NCBI GenBank assembly: GCA_012064415.1
Contig: SSNU01000255.1
Span: forward strand, 1 to 64,000
Direction: 5' to 3'
DNA from: Gyrodactylus bullatarudis
Lineage: Eukaryota; Platyhelminthes; Monogenea; Gyrodactylidea; Gyrodactylidae
Length of the DNA: 64,000 nt
Shown: piece after piece, positions 46,919 through 59,600 of the stretch
How the letters are laid out: each line of letters begins with the position of its first letter
How positions within the stretch are numbered: the first letter of the stretch is position 1
Notes under the pieces: model-generated
The model's input: the letters and a program-made list of their open reading frames with translations, nothing else
What the model was told of the DNA's origin: nothing
Databases searched by the model: none
Program-made: the position numbers and the translations under genes

Positions 46919-48459
46919 CAGTTGTCGAAGTAATACGGTTCTCACTCTTATTTTATTGCATAACTTCCTTATTTTTCATCCGTTTTTGACCAAATATATA
47001 TGAAAATATTCGAGGATGTTTTATGAATACTACTAAAGAAAGTTTCATTCAAAATTTAAAGACTGTTTCTTTTAAATACAAAATTACTATTTTTGATACA
47101 TGAATGAAAACGAAGTAATATCATTCTCATTTATTCAAGTAATCAACTTGTATTCAAGTGAGAACAATTTTCGTCCTATAATAAATATTTAATCAGTATA
47201 TCTATTGAACTAACTATGAATATCTTTCAGATTATTAATGAACTCGTCATTATCGAAAAACAGAACTTTTAACCGAGTTCGATTCGAGAAGATTAAGCAA
47301 CTAAAAAAACATGGTTTAAGTAATAGGAAGATCGCCCAAATCATGAATTGCTCAAATACGACAATTAATAACTTATTGAAGAATAACGGGTACAAAAGAT
47401 ACCAAAAGAAAGCTGGCTCTAAATCAAAAATCAGCAATTTGATATTAGGACGAATCAAAAACATGGCTCAAAATCAAGGGAAAAACTGTGTTCAAATAAA
47501 AAATGAATTGAAATTGAACATATCTGTTCGTGCTGTTCAAATGATTGTGAGGAAAAAATTTAATCTGCGTTGGAGAAAGGCTAAAAAGATCTGTCCCCTA
47601 ACGGAAAAGAATAAACTTGACCGTTTAAACTGGGTTAAGACTAAAATACATGAAAACATGGACTGGAAGAAGGCAATATTCTCGGATGAGAAAAAATTCA
47701 ACTTGGATGGTCCGGATGGCCTTAGTTTTCACTGGGAATCAAAAGATGGTCCGTCTAAGAAAAGAATGAATAGAAATTTTGGTGGAGGGACAGTAATGAT
47801 ATGGGGAGCCATAACATTCAACGGAATATTGCCTTTACAATTTGTTCAACCAAAAATGAACTCAGAAAATTATCAAAATCTCCTTGAAAATTCTCTATTA
47901 CCATTCAAAGAGGAAATTAGGACAGAACAATTAATTTTCCAACAAGACAATGCCCCTTGTCACAGCTCCAATTCAACAAAAGAATGGTTTTTGAGAAATG
48001 ACATAAAAGTTATGACCTGGCCTGCTAGAAGTCCCGATTTAAACCCTATCGAAAATGTTTGGGGGTCACTAGCACAGAAAGTTTATAAAAATGGGCAACA
48101 ATACTCAAGTACCTCTGAGCTGAAAGAGGCAATAGTTAGAGAATGGAATACTTTTACAAAAGATGACTTATTACCTTATTTTATTTCCATGTATGAAAGG
48201 TGTATAGAAATTATTGAAAAAAAAGGAGAATTTTTGAAATAAAGTTATGAGAATGGTATTACTTCGTTTTCATTCATATATCAAAAATAGTAATTTTGTA
48301 TTTCAGATTAATGTAAAAAAAATATTTAAAAAATTATTAGCATAGTATTATTAAATGATCATTTACAAGTCTTTTCATATATATTTGACCAAAAAAAGAT
48401 GAAAAACAAGGAAGTTATGCAATAAATTGAAAGTGAGAACCGTATTACTTCGACCACTA
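46919..48459 (+). mobile_element. Intact Tc1 transposon with IR/DR ends
   Basis: The ends CAGTTGTCGAAGTAATACGG and the inverted CCGTATTACTTCGACCACTA are flanked by TA (46917-46918 and 48460-48461). Each TIR carries two copies of CGAAGTAATANNRTTCTCA: outer at 46926 and 48433-48452, inner at 47111 and 48248. This is the IR/DR arrangement known from Sleeping Beauty and other Tc1 elements. The transposase frame is uninterrupted. With 1541 bases, both ends and a full gene, it is a candidate active copy. Confidence 0.93.
47238..48242 (+). CDS. Tc1 transposase (DD34E)
   Basis: 334 residues, the usual Tc1 length, from ATG 47238. It cuts and pastes its element at TA sites. The N-terminal paired-type HTH (about 10-60) contains LKKHGLSNRKIAQIMNCSNT. 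A second HTH follows with ISVRAVQMIVRKKFNLRWRK. The catalytic triad is D in IFSDEKKF, D in FQQDNAPCHSS and E in PDLNPIENVWG, the last two spaced 34 residues apart as in Tc1. A GFGG-like box is present as NFGGGTVMIWG. No stop or frameshift. It lies between matched TIRs. Confidence 0.95.
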   Translation: MNSSLSKNRTFNRVRFEKIKQLKKHGLSNRKIAQIMNCSNTTINNLLKNNGYKRYQKKAGSKSKISNLILGRIKNMAQNQGKNCVQIKNELKLNISVRAVQMIVRKKFNLRWRKAKKICPLTEKNKLDRLNWVKTKIHENMDWKKAIFSDEKKFNLDGPDGLSFHWESKDGPSKKRMNRNFGGGTVMIWGAITFNGILPLQFVQPKMNSENYQNLLENSLLPFKEEIRTEQLIFQQDNAPCHSSNSTKEWFLRNDIKVMTWPARSPDLNPIENVWGSLAQKVYKNGQQYSSTSELKEAIVREWNTFTKDDLLPYFISMYERCIEIIEKKGEFLK

Positions 48460-49621
48460 TATTGTTGAAAGTAGAAGCTCTATTCCTGCACACATGAACT
48501 TTTTTGATTATGTTAATAGATTTGGAATCTGATTTGATATATTTTAAAGAGATTTTCAATAAATATTTTTTGTATCATTAACTCATTTCAACTATCTAAG
48601 CTACCGAAAAAAACTTTTTGCATAATTTAAGCCGATAGAACTCAACCGTTTAGAAGAAAAACTTGGGATATATAAAATTATATTTTTGAATTGGTACCAA
48701 ATGTTCAGAGTTTACACTTAAACACGATTAACTATTTTAAATTAGCCGTTTTTGGAACAATCATTTAAATTTTATTAAATAGTTTTGAAGTTGAAAGATT
48801 ATAGAAAGAGGATTCAATATTTTAATGTAAAATCAAGCCATTTCGAGAAATAAGACTACGATCTATTGGAAACCTAAAGAGCCGCGTCGATTTTTTCTCA
48901 TAAGACAATTTTCATCTACCTCTATTAATTATTATCGGCAATGTCCATTCGACAATAAAAGTTTATTTTTATAAATTTTACACCAACAGTTTTTGTTAGA
49001 GAAACCAGTAGAAAACAATAAAATGATGAACTAAATCATGGATTTCGTTTCTTTTTGGTTAAAAGTATAACATATTTTCGAGTTAACAACACATGTAACT
49101 AGATAATAATTTACCTTTATGTATAGAATCGGCTATTGAATACAAATGAAAATTTTAGACTGAATTTTTCATAACTATAAAGAATGAAATTATATTTTCG
49201 CCTATGAGAACCACAAATACTCAAATCTAATGAGATTTAAGAGAAATTTAGAAAAAATACTTCTATTAGGGAACCACCCTCTAGACATTAAATCAGAAAA
49301 TGGATATGATTATTAAGCTAAAGATGGGAATAATCTAAATTTTGCAAGTGATTTCTATTTTCTGAGGAGACGCAATTTTATCAATCAATGAAAGAAAATT
49401 CCGAAAAATAATATTTAGGACCTTTTGTCAAATTTTGAGTTGGATTTTTTTTGGTTTTGAAGTGAAAAGGGTAGTCAAGAACAGAACTTGAAAGATCAAA
49501 AATAGAAAGGAATATCAAACTAGCTGAACTATCGATTTCTTGATCATTTTCGCCAGTTAAAAATGTGAAATTTCGACTTTACAATAAAAAAACCTGTTTT
49601 TTGTAATAATCATAGATCTCC

Positions 49622-49845
49622 AGTTTATAATTGGTGGAGATATTCTGAATCAAAAAAGGACATTTTTTTCAAATACAGAAAATCAGAAACATGGAATAGA
49701 AAATTGAATTAATACAAAGAAAAGTAAAGTTGGAAATCGATGATTTTAACAGAAATCTCGATTTTTTATAATTGGTGGAGATATTCTGAGTCGAAAGAGC
49801 ACTTTTTTTTCAAATACAGAAAATCAGAAACAGAGAAATTTAAGT
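49622..49845 (+). repeat. Tandem direct duplication, about 134-base period
   Basis: The words TATAATTGGTGGAGATATTC and CAAATACAGAAAATCAGAAA occur at 49625-49692 and again at 49768-49831 in the same order. Unit spacing is about 140 bases. Non-coding. Confidence 0.75.
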
Positions 49846-50394
49846 TGTACAAATACGAAGGCATGACTTACTCATCATTTGTGAAAGACGTTGTTGTGAT
49901 GGAGCCATTGAGGTATAAAACCAATAGACATGCCTTGGTAGTTGTCGGATTGCTGAAATAAAAATGTAAAATTTAATTTTTTGAAAAAAACTGAATCAAT
50001 TTATTCACTTATTCAGTTCTCAATGATTTGATCACTTTCACTACATGAAAACGAATGAAATTTCAAGGAGGCAAAATCAATAAAAATTTTCAGTTCAATG
50101 TTCGACACAATGGGATTTTGGTGCAAAATCGAAATTTAAAAAAATGACCATATTCATCATAAAAATATTTATTTTTTCCAATTGGTAAATAGGGGGCAAC
50201 CTGAGTAGGATTCTGAAAAATCTTCAACAAATTCGAATTTTTTTTGTGAAGATCTTGAATTGCCAAATTTAGTTAGGCAGCGAACAAAAAATATATAAGT
50301 CCGGGTTAAACTCTGAATAGATAAAGGGACATTTATCTTCTATTTCTCCCATCACTTTTTAAGACCTTCGCTGTTATCAAATAAGAAGTATTCT

Positions 50395-50885
50395 AAATGG
50401 AGTAAATTTGGGCACTAGGCTAGGGTGAAATTTTTAACCTCACATTAGGACCAACTTTCCTGATTGAACTATGATTTCTAAGCATTATTTTGTTTTGAAG
50501 CATGTGTCAAAAATGATCCTCCATTATGTCATTTGGTTTACAAAATTTTCAAATCGCCGCTCAATTTTCAATGAATTTTTACTATGCAATCACTAAAATC
50601 CGCAATATCTTGGCCATTTAATGAGTTTCTTAATTTTTATCTTCAAAAATAATAATCTTGTCATCAAGAGGGGCTTCATGGCTAATTTCGTTATTTTATC
50701 ATGTCCGTGGGATATTGTGGGAAAAATGGGCAATGACATAATGGAGAATGACTTTCACGTTTTAAAATTATGCAAAACATGATCTGAGTACTAGGTTTTA
50801 TCAGTAGAGTAAGTCCTCTGGTGAGTTGTTCGCAGAAAAAAAAATTTCAACCTAGCCTAGTGGGCACCAAATCCCAGAATAAAAT
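50395..50885. repeat. Foldback element
   Basis: Imperfect inverted arms: GGGCACTAGGCTAGGGTGAA near 50411 pairs with TTCAACCTAGCCTAGTGGGC near 50855. Further in, CTCCATTATGTCATT at 50519 pairs with AATGACATAATGGAG at 50733. The element of about 490 bases is non-coding. Confidence 0.7.
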
Positions 50886-51390
50886 AGAAATTATCCATAT
50901 TTACCCTTGAAATAAAAGAAAATTTCACATTCTTACTTGTTTGTCCTATAACTGCAATAAAAAGGAATAATAATAATCGAGAATATTATTTTTAAAATTT
51001 TATAAAATTAAAACCAAGATCATGTGAGAAATACTTTTTGATATTGGACATCAATGATTACTTTGAAAATGTGAATAAATATCTTCTCTTTTTGATCATC
51101 TAATTAATGAAAAATTATGGTTGCAATTTATTTAGGAAATAATCTCTAGTTCACCTCATTATGAAAGATTGCCGGGTGTGTAACAATTTATCTCATATTT
51201 ATAAGAAGAAGACTGACACCGGGAAGTATCTACATTATGCCAGTTTCAGTCCTATCTCTCATAAAGTTGGCTTAGTAATTGGTCTAAGTAAGAGGATAAG
51301 AAAAATAGCAAGCCCTGGTCTTACGAAATAGAGAACGTAAAGTTAAGTCTGAAGGAAAATGGTTATCCCGGTAAATTTGTTGACAAATTC

Positions 51391-51915
51391 ATGAATGTAT
51401 CTATGGATAGAAATGAGGTTGTCGATACAGATGAATTGGAAAAAACAACTATTTTTATGAAGCTCAACTTCAAAGGTGATGGGTTCAGTGATAACATTAG
51501 AAGAAGGTTAAATGATCTCATCAATCAACATTATAATAACATACAATTGAAAATTGTATTTAAAACTCAGAGATTGTTTAGTTTGATTCATAAGGATTTA
51601 CTGAAGCCAGAAGAGAAAACTCTATTAGTTTACAAATTTCAATGTGATTGTGGAGCCTCATATATAGGTAGAACGATTAGGATATTATCTACACGAGCGG
51701 AGGATCATCTGAAGAAGGATACTGCGGTTACAAGGCATCTTAGACAAGAAGATCATACAGCTTCAATTTCTAATTTTTCCGTTTTATACAAAAACCCTAA
51801 TGACGACAGCATAGATGTATGGGTGAAAGAAAAGTTTCTTATTAACCTATATAAACCTAATCTATGTGTTCAAAAGAATTATTCCTATAATCTTAAATTA
51901 CCTTGGCCAATGTGA
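51391..51915 (+). pseudogene. GIY-YIG nuclease part of a Penelope-like polyprotein
   Basis: 174 codons, uninterrupted, but only the C-terminal piece of the polyprotein. The nuclease signature is VYKFQCDCGASYIGRTIR, then R.EDHLKK, with H....HT after it. Upstream words of the reverse transcriptase are in other frames with stops, so the element cannot make its full protein. The C-terminal SIDVWVKEKFLINLYKPN block is shared with the 27.9-kb copy. Confidence 0.8.
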
Positions 51916-52075
51916 GCTTTTTTACTTTTCTCTCCACTGTTACTATTTATTGGAGAGTTTTGGTGTTTTTTTCAGCTTGCATTTTATTCTTATTTTCTTT
52001 GACTTTACTATTTCTTTCATGAGTTGTAAAATATTATCTTGAATGAACTTTTAACTAATATCATTTTTGAAGAAT

Positions 52076-52112
52076 GACCACTGATGATGCTTCAAGAAAT
52101 GTACATTTGGTT
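52076..52112 (+). ncRNA. Hammerhead-like ribozyme at a Penelope 3' end
   Basis: The core is CTGATGA (52081-52087) and GAA (52096-52098). Stem I pairs GACCA (52076-52080) with TGGTT (52108-52112), five pairs with one G-U. Stem III is the palindrome ATGTACAT (52099-52106). The ATT triplet fits NUH with a cut after 52107. Stem II (TGCTTCAA) is weak. Confidence 0.5.
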
Positions 52113-52180
52113 TTAATATATCTTCTTTTAATTTTCTAAATTATGAATATAAGTGGATTTTCGGACGTGTTTGAAAAACT

Positions 52181-53400
52181 ACGTGAATTACTTATTCGTA
52201 ATTTATCTCTATCTAAAAATGATTGATTTTTGCATTTTCGATCACATTATAGGTGATCTTAAATTCTTCTAAAAGTTAAGAGTCTGAACTTCAGACAATG
52301 AATAATCTATTATAATGGATCAAAGAATTAAAGTTTATAAAAAAGTGATACTATTCCCTTTTATCGTTTAAAAGAAAATATTTAGAAGACCTAGATAATT
52401 CCTTCGAATTTGGTATTTTTTCAAAGGTTTAAACAGTTTGAAGAAAGTTAATGTGTTCTTTTCAAACGTTTTTAATGACTGGCAAATAAAGTATTCACAT
52501 TATTGTCTCGAGAGATTTCAAATTAGAAAAATTCCCATAACCGTAGAATTTAGCTTCTTTGTGACTTTTAGCTTCTTTGAAAATACTAAATGCAGTGTTA
52601 AAAATATACGACAAAAGTACAATATCTTAAATGAAGTCTAAAAGAGAATAGATCAATGAATCAAGGCGTTTCATAACGAGAAGAAACAATATTATGCCGT
52701 ATTATAAAAAATCAACTTTTTCACTGATCAATATATACTGAATTGTAGTTAATACTCTGTTATATTCCATGTATTAGTATGGAGAATAGTTCTTATCGGT
52801 TCTTATTCTAGGTTCTAGTGATTGTTTTCAAGCCTTGTTGGTAGTGAATGGTTATTAGAGAGACAATTAACTATCATCTTACGGGCATGAGAGTCTTAAA
52901 GTTTCTAGTTGGCGCCAGACTTCGATTGTGTTGTTGCGAAAATCCCGATTTTTGGACTTTGAGATGAAATTTTTCGATTGATTTCAAAGTAAGAGAGTGA
53001 TCAAAAGTTGCTACTTAACACTTGGAACGATCAGACAAGAAGAATTTATTAATAGAACACAATATTTTTATAGACTTATTCAGGATCATCAAGATCCGAT
53101 TGCCGGTCTGATTTTTATCCAAAATCTTTTCTTTGAATAAATAACAGAGTTTCAAGATAAACTGCAACATAAAAAAGTAAAGAAAAAAGAATTTTCTGCT
53201 ATCATAATCATAGAGAGGAATTTCATTCTGAAAAGTAAAATGTGACATGTGATTTCAGGTTATAAAAAACCAAGAACAATCGATCCTGCTGCCTAAGATT
53301 TAGAAGGTTCAGGAATAGAAAACTGCTCTACATTTAAAATTTTTCAATCTGATTCAGAAACCTTATCTTGAAAAGGATTTGAATAAAGATGATAAAAGAG
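52181..53400. other. Intergenic, no gene seen
   Basis: A/T-rich. TTGGCGCC and CAAAGTAAGAGAGTG near 52910-53000 match the dispersed repeat near 10300-10370. Confidence 0.5.
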
Positions 53401-53480
53401 TTCAAACATGGATTTTTTCAGTGAGGTGTTGGGTAACCTTTGTTTTGAGCTGAGCCACCGAAGCTATTATTATAAAAAAT

Positions 53481-53768
53481 AAGATGATGCTAATCGTCTC
53501 ACAAATAAAGTCTTTATTTCGGACATACTCATCAATATAATTCATTGCACTATAATTACCAATGTACAAATAATTGTTTTTATGTGAAAACGGGTCAGTC
53601 CTGGAAACAGAGATGAACCAATTAAAAATGAAAACTTGTAAAAAACCAATAAAAGTTGGATAACACTTAGTGTAAATTTGTACTAATATGACATGTATCA
53701 CACTGATGAGTATGCCCGAAATAAAGGCCTTATTTGTGAGAAGATTGGCATCATCTTCTTATTTTTTA
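53481..53768. mobile_element. Palindromic element with hammerhead motif
   Basis: Arms 53481-53545 and 53703-53768 are imperfect reverse complements sharing TCACAAATAAAG, CATACTCATCA and AAGATGATGC. The unit CTGATGAGTATG.CCGAAATAAAG is shared with 34475-34805 and 6597-6710. The inner 155 bases differ from those copies, which shows that the arms, not the core, define the family. The left arm has lost the first core base. Confidence 0.75.
53698..53739 (+). ncRNA. Hammerhead-like ribozyme motif in palindrome arm
   Basis: The core is CTGATGA (53703-53709) and GAA (53718-53720). Stem I pairs TCACA (53698-53702) with TGTGA (53735-53739), five perfect pairs. Stem III is ATAAAGGCCTTAT, the triplet ATT, and the predicted cut follows 53734. 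Stem II (GTATGCCC) is minimal. The stem I sequence differs from that at 34737 but is still complementary. Confidence 0.6.
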
Positions 53769-53789
53769 TAAAGATTTTTTATCGCACAA

Positions 53790-56606
53790 AATTTTTTTAA
53801 ATTTCCTTAGATACGCATATTATTTTAATGTATTAATAATTTATTTAGATAAACTCAGATCACCTTGACAATTTAAAATCAATTTGTCCAATTTAACTAA
53901 TTCATCCCTACTGTCATCAGTATAGACGAAGGTGTCAGAGATAAGATAAAAATGAGTATTTTTAATTGATGATTGATGGATATCTAAAAATCTGAAAAGT
54001 TTTTTATCATTACAGGCAGCCAATTATATTAGAAAAATTATCTGAATCAGAAAAATTCATAACGATAGACGAACAGTATTGATATATATACGACTAGAAA
54101 TTCTTTTATATTATTTTTAGAAATGAATCTGAGCTCAAAATCAAATTTGCTAAATCTGTTCTAAAGATTCATTTCATTGTCGTCTGAATTCGATCTCTAT
54201 TTCAGGCTTTTTCATCGCCCATAAAAAAAGGTCTGAACAAAATTACAGAAAAAAGCTTGAGCTAGAATTTATAACTAAATAGAAAACTAGGAATATACCA
54301 TGGAAATGAAAGGGTCAATAGGAATTTTTGTCACAGAAAAGCCTATCTATAGATTATTTGTCCAGTTTAGATGACTAAGATGTCATAGAAATTAAAGGGT
54401 AACTTCTGAATTGAAAATCTTGATAATGAAAATTTGACAATAACATTTAGGGTAATGCAAATCTTAGAATTCAGAATGTTTAAAATTAGCCATGAATGCC
54501 CAACGAAAACTCATTTATCTATTTTTAAAACCGAATTCAGGTTTAGATACAGCGTTATCATCTGTTCGCTGATGAAAAAATAATCATTTGAGACATTAGA
54601 GGTTAACGTTTATAAGGCTAATTGAAATCTCAATTTTTCTATCAAGAGCTTAAGAAAGATGAAGAATCGAAGGTTATATAAACCTTTCTATTCCATGAGA
54701 AGAAAAGACTTTTGAGTAGAAGTTAAATTCTCGTTTTTTGAATTTGGTTTCTATAGTCAGTAATCATTAATAATATATATAATTTTATTAATTATTCTAA
54801 AATTAGATATCAACTACAAAACTTTAATCTAGACAAAATTCAAAATTAAGGTCAAAACTTCTTGCTTCAGAACGAATTATTTGATGCAAAAATTTATTAT
54901 TTTCATCTTAAAAGTTAAGTAAATGAACAAAGTCTGGTTGAAGTCTTTATTACACCCAAGTAAAACCACGTGTAATCAGCTAGAGCTATAAAAAACAAGG
55001 GTGAGTAAAGAATTGTAATATTTGGAGAAAAATCACTCGTTTACAGCTAAATTCGATAATTCTAATGAATATTTAAAAAAAATTCAGACCATACCATTAA
55101 AATAGTTTAGCATCTAAGTTTTTGCTATTCGGATAATCATCTATAGAAATAAATTCCTATGTTATGAATTTCCAATTTTTGTGGGAAAACGAAAAATCTG
55201 AATTTTTCAATTATTACGAAGAAAATTTTCACAAAATTTAAAAGTCCAACCTTTTCTCGAACTTTTGGGATAGAATTCGAATATTTGGATCTCATATTTG
55301 TGGCTTTTTTCAAAAAATGAATACGGAAACTGAAAAATAACATTTGATTCCTCTCACGCCTTGAAATCAACGAATATTTTCAACTCAAAGTTTAAAAAAA
55401 TGAAAAAAATCGCGCCAGCTCTAAATTAAAAATTTCTCTAAATTTTTCCAAATATTTTTTCGATATCAGTGAAAGTTTATCTTTTGAATTTGTTTCTAAG
55501 AAAATCTTTAGATACTTTTGATACTTTGAAGAAAAAATCGTGAATTCCCAAATTCATCGAGAATAGCTTTAGTTTTTCAATTAAAGCTATTTGATAGAAG
55601 CTGATGAAAAATGACAATTCAGTATTATTGATTGATTTGAGGGAATATTATGCACTTGGCTAAGTATCAAAATTTGATATATAATCTGGACAGAAGAGAT
55701 CTATCCATCTTTTTGTCCAATCTCAAGCATATTAGTGTTGTTGCTCAGTCTGGAAATGTATTCATTTTATCACAGAATTATTCCTTGATATCTCTTTCGA
55801 TTTCAAAGTATTTTACTGGACACAAAATCAATAGTTGCATAAAATCCATAAAATTTAGAGGGGAATATATAAATTTAAATGTATTAAATGAATAGATTTT
55901 TTCCTCAACCAATCAGAATTCATCAAAGTCTGTCTCAATTACGTATTTATTATTTCTCATTAGGGCGAGAAAAAAGAAGGCTAGTACTTTTGAATATTTT
56001 CCAAAATTTAATGGCGTAAATATTGAATAAATTATGACTATCGATCCATAAAAAGTTTGATTAGCTCATAATATTACTTTTTCCCCTTGAGAGACTTGTA
56101 AAGTTAAAATTTTCCCATCAATTTACCTAAAGGATCACTTTATCAGTTAAAAGTTGTAGAATTATGATAAAATTTATAAACGATGGCTTATTTTTCAATA
56201 TCATGAAAGCTGAATTATCTTTCAAAAGAACATTTACATTTCTTGGTTCAACTATATCTATTGAAGAAATCTCGATTAAAAAACATTTTAAATATTTTTC
56301 TATATTTTCATTAAAATAGTATTTAAATAACAATCACAGCAAATATTTCAGGAAAAATAAGATGTTTCGTTGAGAAGTAACATATTTTCAAAAAGTGATC
56401 TATAATGAACGATATACTGTATTTTCTAAGGAAATGAACCAAAATAGACAGTTAAGCAAACTTGAATAGATTCAAGGATCAATGATAATCGAGGCAGTTC
56501 ATCAAAAAGTAAGCAAACTTATCTCGATAAATTACTATAGTTTTATTCTTATTAGACGGTAAAAAGTATCGGTACAAAGTAAAAAATTTATTTGAAAAAT
56601 ACTCAC
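53790..56606. other. Gene-poor stretch, possible intron of the 56-61 kb gene
   Basis: No further exon of the minus-strand gene could be placed with confidence. A dispersed family C repeat copy lies at about 55440-55610. An 81-codon plus-strand frame at 55650-55895 and a minus frame at 53841-54023 have no recognisable similarity. Confidence 0.4.
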
Positions 56607-59600
56607 ATGGATTAATTAGGGAGATAACAAAGTCAGTTTGAATCATGCGATTGGCGTTTGTGTATCCAGCATAATCTGAACGTGACATAGACGGCTAAAA
56701 TGGAGAGAAAAAGAGATAATGAAATGTAATTGATTAATTATGAAATAAATGCAAGGCAGTGTAAACAAAATGTTCGTACCACCTTAGAATAGAAACATGA
56801 ATGAAATAAATTGATAAGGCAACGTTCATGAGGAAATCAGACAATATTAACTAAAGTCGATTATACGTATTTGGATGAATGGGGAATTCCCAATTACAAT
56901 CATACAATTATAATTTTAAATAATTCTTCAACTATGCATTAGTTCTCGAAATCCTGATAAAGGAGTGTAGAATATTTTACCGAAAAGCGTCTGATTTTTC
57001 CAAAATACATTTTAATACAGTGTGTTTCAATCCTACCAAGAGTTTGAAATTTTCTTCTCAAGCTTCTTGTTTTACTCTTTCAAATGTGGAAAGATGATTG
57101 AAGAAAAATTTATTTACTGAATATACTGTATAAGTGTAAAATCATATACCATATATGAAAATAATTCTGATTCTAAAAGGCTTAATTTGGCTAAACCATT
57201 ATTTCGAAATCAATAAAATTCAAAAGAAAAGATTTTAGCATCATCTCAAGATTCCCAACATCATATTAATTTGCTTCATGATGATTCTTTGTCCTACAAT
57301 GTAGTGTTATAATTTATTCTGTTAAATTAGTTTTCTTGAGTTTATCTTTTAAGCTAGTTTTTTGAAATGTCCAAATTCAGCTACATTTGAACAAAGATTA
57401 GGTCGATTAGATTAGAGATATGGAAATTTTAAATGATACACTAAGCACTATAACAGACTTAGAGTAGCTCAAAAGAAATTCAAATTATTAACTGTCAAGT
57501 CTCCTGGAAATTCTGGAAATAAATATCTTGTTCATGGTTGAGAATTTGAAAAAACCAAAAATTTAAAGATGAATTCTGCTATCAGAAACACAACAGCTGA
57601 AATGAAAATTAACTTGTAATTTTCTTCAGAATAAACTAATTTAAAGGGAAAAGTACATTTTTTCTTTTAAGAATGTTTCAAAGTCTGGGAAGATCTAAGT
57701 AAAATTGGGAATCATAAACCTCAGCCTTATGAAGAGAATTTCGAAAAAATATCCTCGTTAGCAAAAGAATGTTAAAAGTGTTTTATTCAGGATCAATAAG
57801 AAAAAAAGATGATCTGATCATGAAAAGGACGGACTAATTTTTGATCCCTTCAGTTCAATTTTCATTACAGTTTAAGGGCCAGATAAATTATTTTTAACAG
57901 AAATTCGTCTTTTGCTAATACTGCTGTAAATAAGAATGGATTTTTGAATTGATACAAGTTCATGACGAGTTATTCAGTAAGTTATTGCACTATATCATGC
58001 AAAATATATATTTCTATGAATTACAGACAGAATTGACAAGCAGATAAATTTACTTAGATGAAAACAAAACAGTTTCGAAGATAAGATTGGTGGCCAATTA
58101 TAACAGTCCAAAACTAAATAAGCTCTATGACAATTCTAAGATTTCATACCCTGTAAGGTAGTAACTAAATCTAATTGCAAAAGAAATTGTATAAAAATTC
58201 CATTTATGAAATCTACTCTAGAAGCAAGTAAAATCAAAAGACCAAATGATTAATCATTCATTAGTCCCTGTTAGTCAGATTCCTTCGAAATCTGTCACAA
58301 TCAAATGAAATTGATAAAACTTGTTTGTTGAAATCAGAAGAAATTATTTGACACTACATCCTTTAGTAGAATAAAAACGGAGAATTCTACCTAATCCAAA
58401 GCTGAATAGAAATATCACTAATTTGGGTAAGCGAATCGGTAGAAAGCTGACCCCATACAAGTATAATATTTGATTCTAAAATATATTATCTATGATGCTT
58501 ATTTGTATAACCTTTCCAGATACATAAAAATTAGAGAGAACAAACAAATTTACCCAAAGTTTGTTTGTTCACGTGAAACCTACTACTTAAAAGGTATAGT
58601 TTCATTGGAATACAACTTGATTTCTAATATCGTTTAGGTGTGAGAAGAAAAACTAAATCAAGTTAGATTTAAATGGACATCTACTAAGGTTTCTTTAATT
58701 TAAATCGAGAAAAATAGTCTAGAATATGAGACAGATGGTATATATTCTGTCCGTGCTTCAAATTAATCGGAAAAAGCATCATCTCCAAAGCATATCGAAT
58801 AGTTGTTTTAATTAGTTACTTACAATCTGTCGAATGTTGAAAAAAATACATAAGAAAAGTGAGATAGAATGACCTATTTTCTTCGAGTTTTCTCAGACAA
58901 GCCTTTCAGTTTCTGAGTAAAAATCTTTACAGACTGTTTTCATTGCATGTATAGTCTTTTTTAGAGAATGAAAAAATATCGGAAAATAAAATAACCGAAA
59001 TTATATGCCAAGAGAAAGGATGCCATCTTCTTCGTAGATTCTCAGAGTTAAACTCTAAATCTAAAACTTAGAGTAAATCTGAGGAAGAGAATGCGTGAGA
59101 ACAAATTAAATTGTGTGCAAAACTTCTTATCTAGAAAATTATGTTAAGTCAAAAGTATACCAAAATGTGACAAACAATTTTTTTCAGTCACAGAAGATCT
59201 ATCAAAATATCTCTTATTGATACAACTTTATATGTGATTTATTTAAAATCGATAAATTAATAAATTATAGAAAAACTTACTATTCGCTGACGACGAGAAG
59301 TTTCACCACTTTCACTCAGATCACGTGTTTTTGATTCATTTTTAAAGTCATTAAGGCTGGCACTGGTTGGAAATAATTTGTTCTCATTTATCTCACTCTC
59401 ACTGCCAAGATCGGTTGGGACATCTCGGGATGTGGAAGCTTCTTGAAAGACTTCACGACGGCCAATAATCGGGGTTGGTGCACGAGAACCACCGAACCAT
59501 GAGAATACACCGGTAAGCCAACCACCATCAGGCAATTGAGTCGACTTTATAACGTTACCATTTCGATCTGAAGATGGTTCCCTCGAAGGGATTTCTCCTA

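Larger units (their letters stand above)
48460..51180. other. Intergenic, repeats only
   Basis: No gene supported. It contains a direct duplication at 49622/49756, a dispersed family A copy at about 50100-50290 and a foldback at 50395-50885. The rest is plain A/T-rich sequence. Confidence 0.55.
51190..52180 (+). mobile_element. Penelope-like element, 5'-truncated, with 3' hammerhead
   Basis: A remnant of the reverse transcriptase end (KKTDTGKYLHYASFSPISHK near 51210, closed by frameshifts) is followed by the GIY-YIG protein 51391-51915 and a 3' tail to about 52180. The tail carries a hammerhead motif at 52076-52112. A shorter copy of the same family lies inverted at 27870-28300. Confidence 0.82.

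Noticed and set aside
46227..47003. Open frames crossing the run of N
   Set aside because: They consist of undetermined bases and carry no information.
53841..54023. A minus-strand frame after a CTTTTCAG acceptor-like site, as a further exon of the 56-61 kb gene
   Set aside because: Its phase does not match the phase-1 donor at 56606 and no similarity is recognisable.
55650..55895. An 81-codon plus-strand open frame
   Set aside because: No recognisable similarity, A/T-biased composition, no neighbouring exon.
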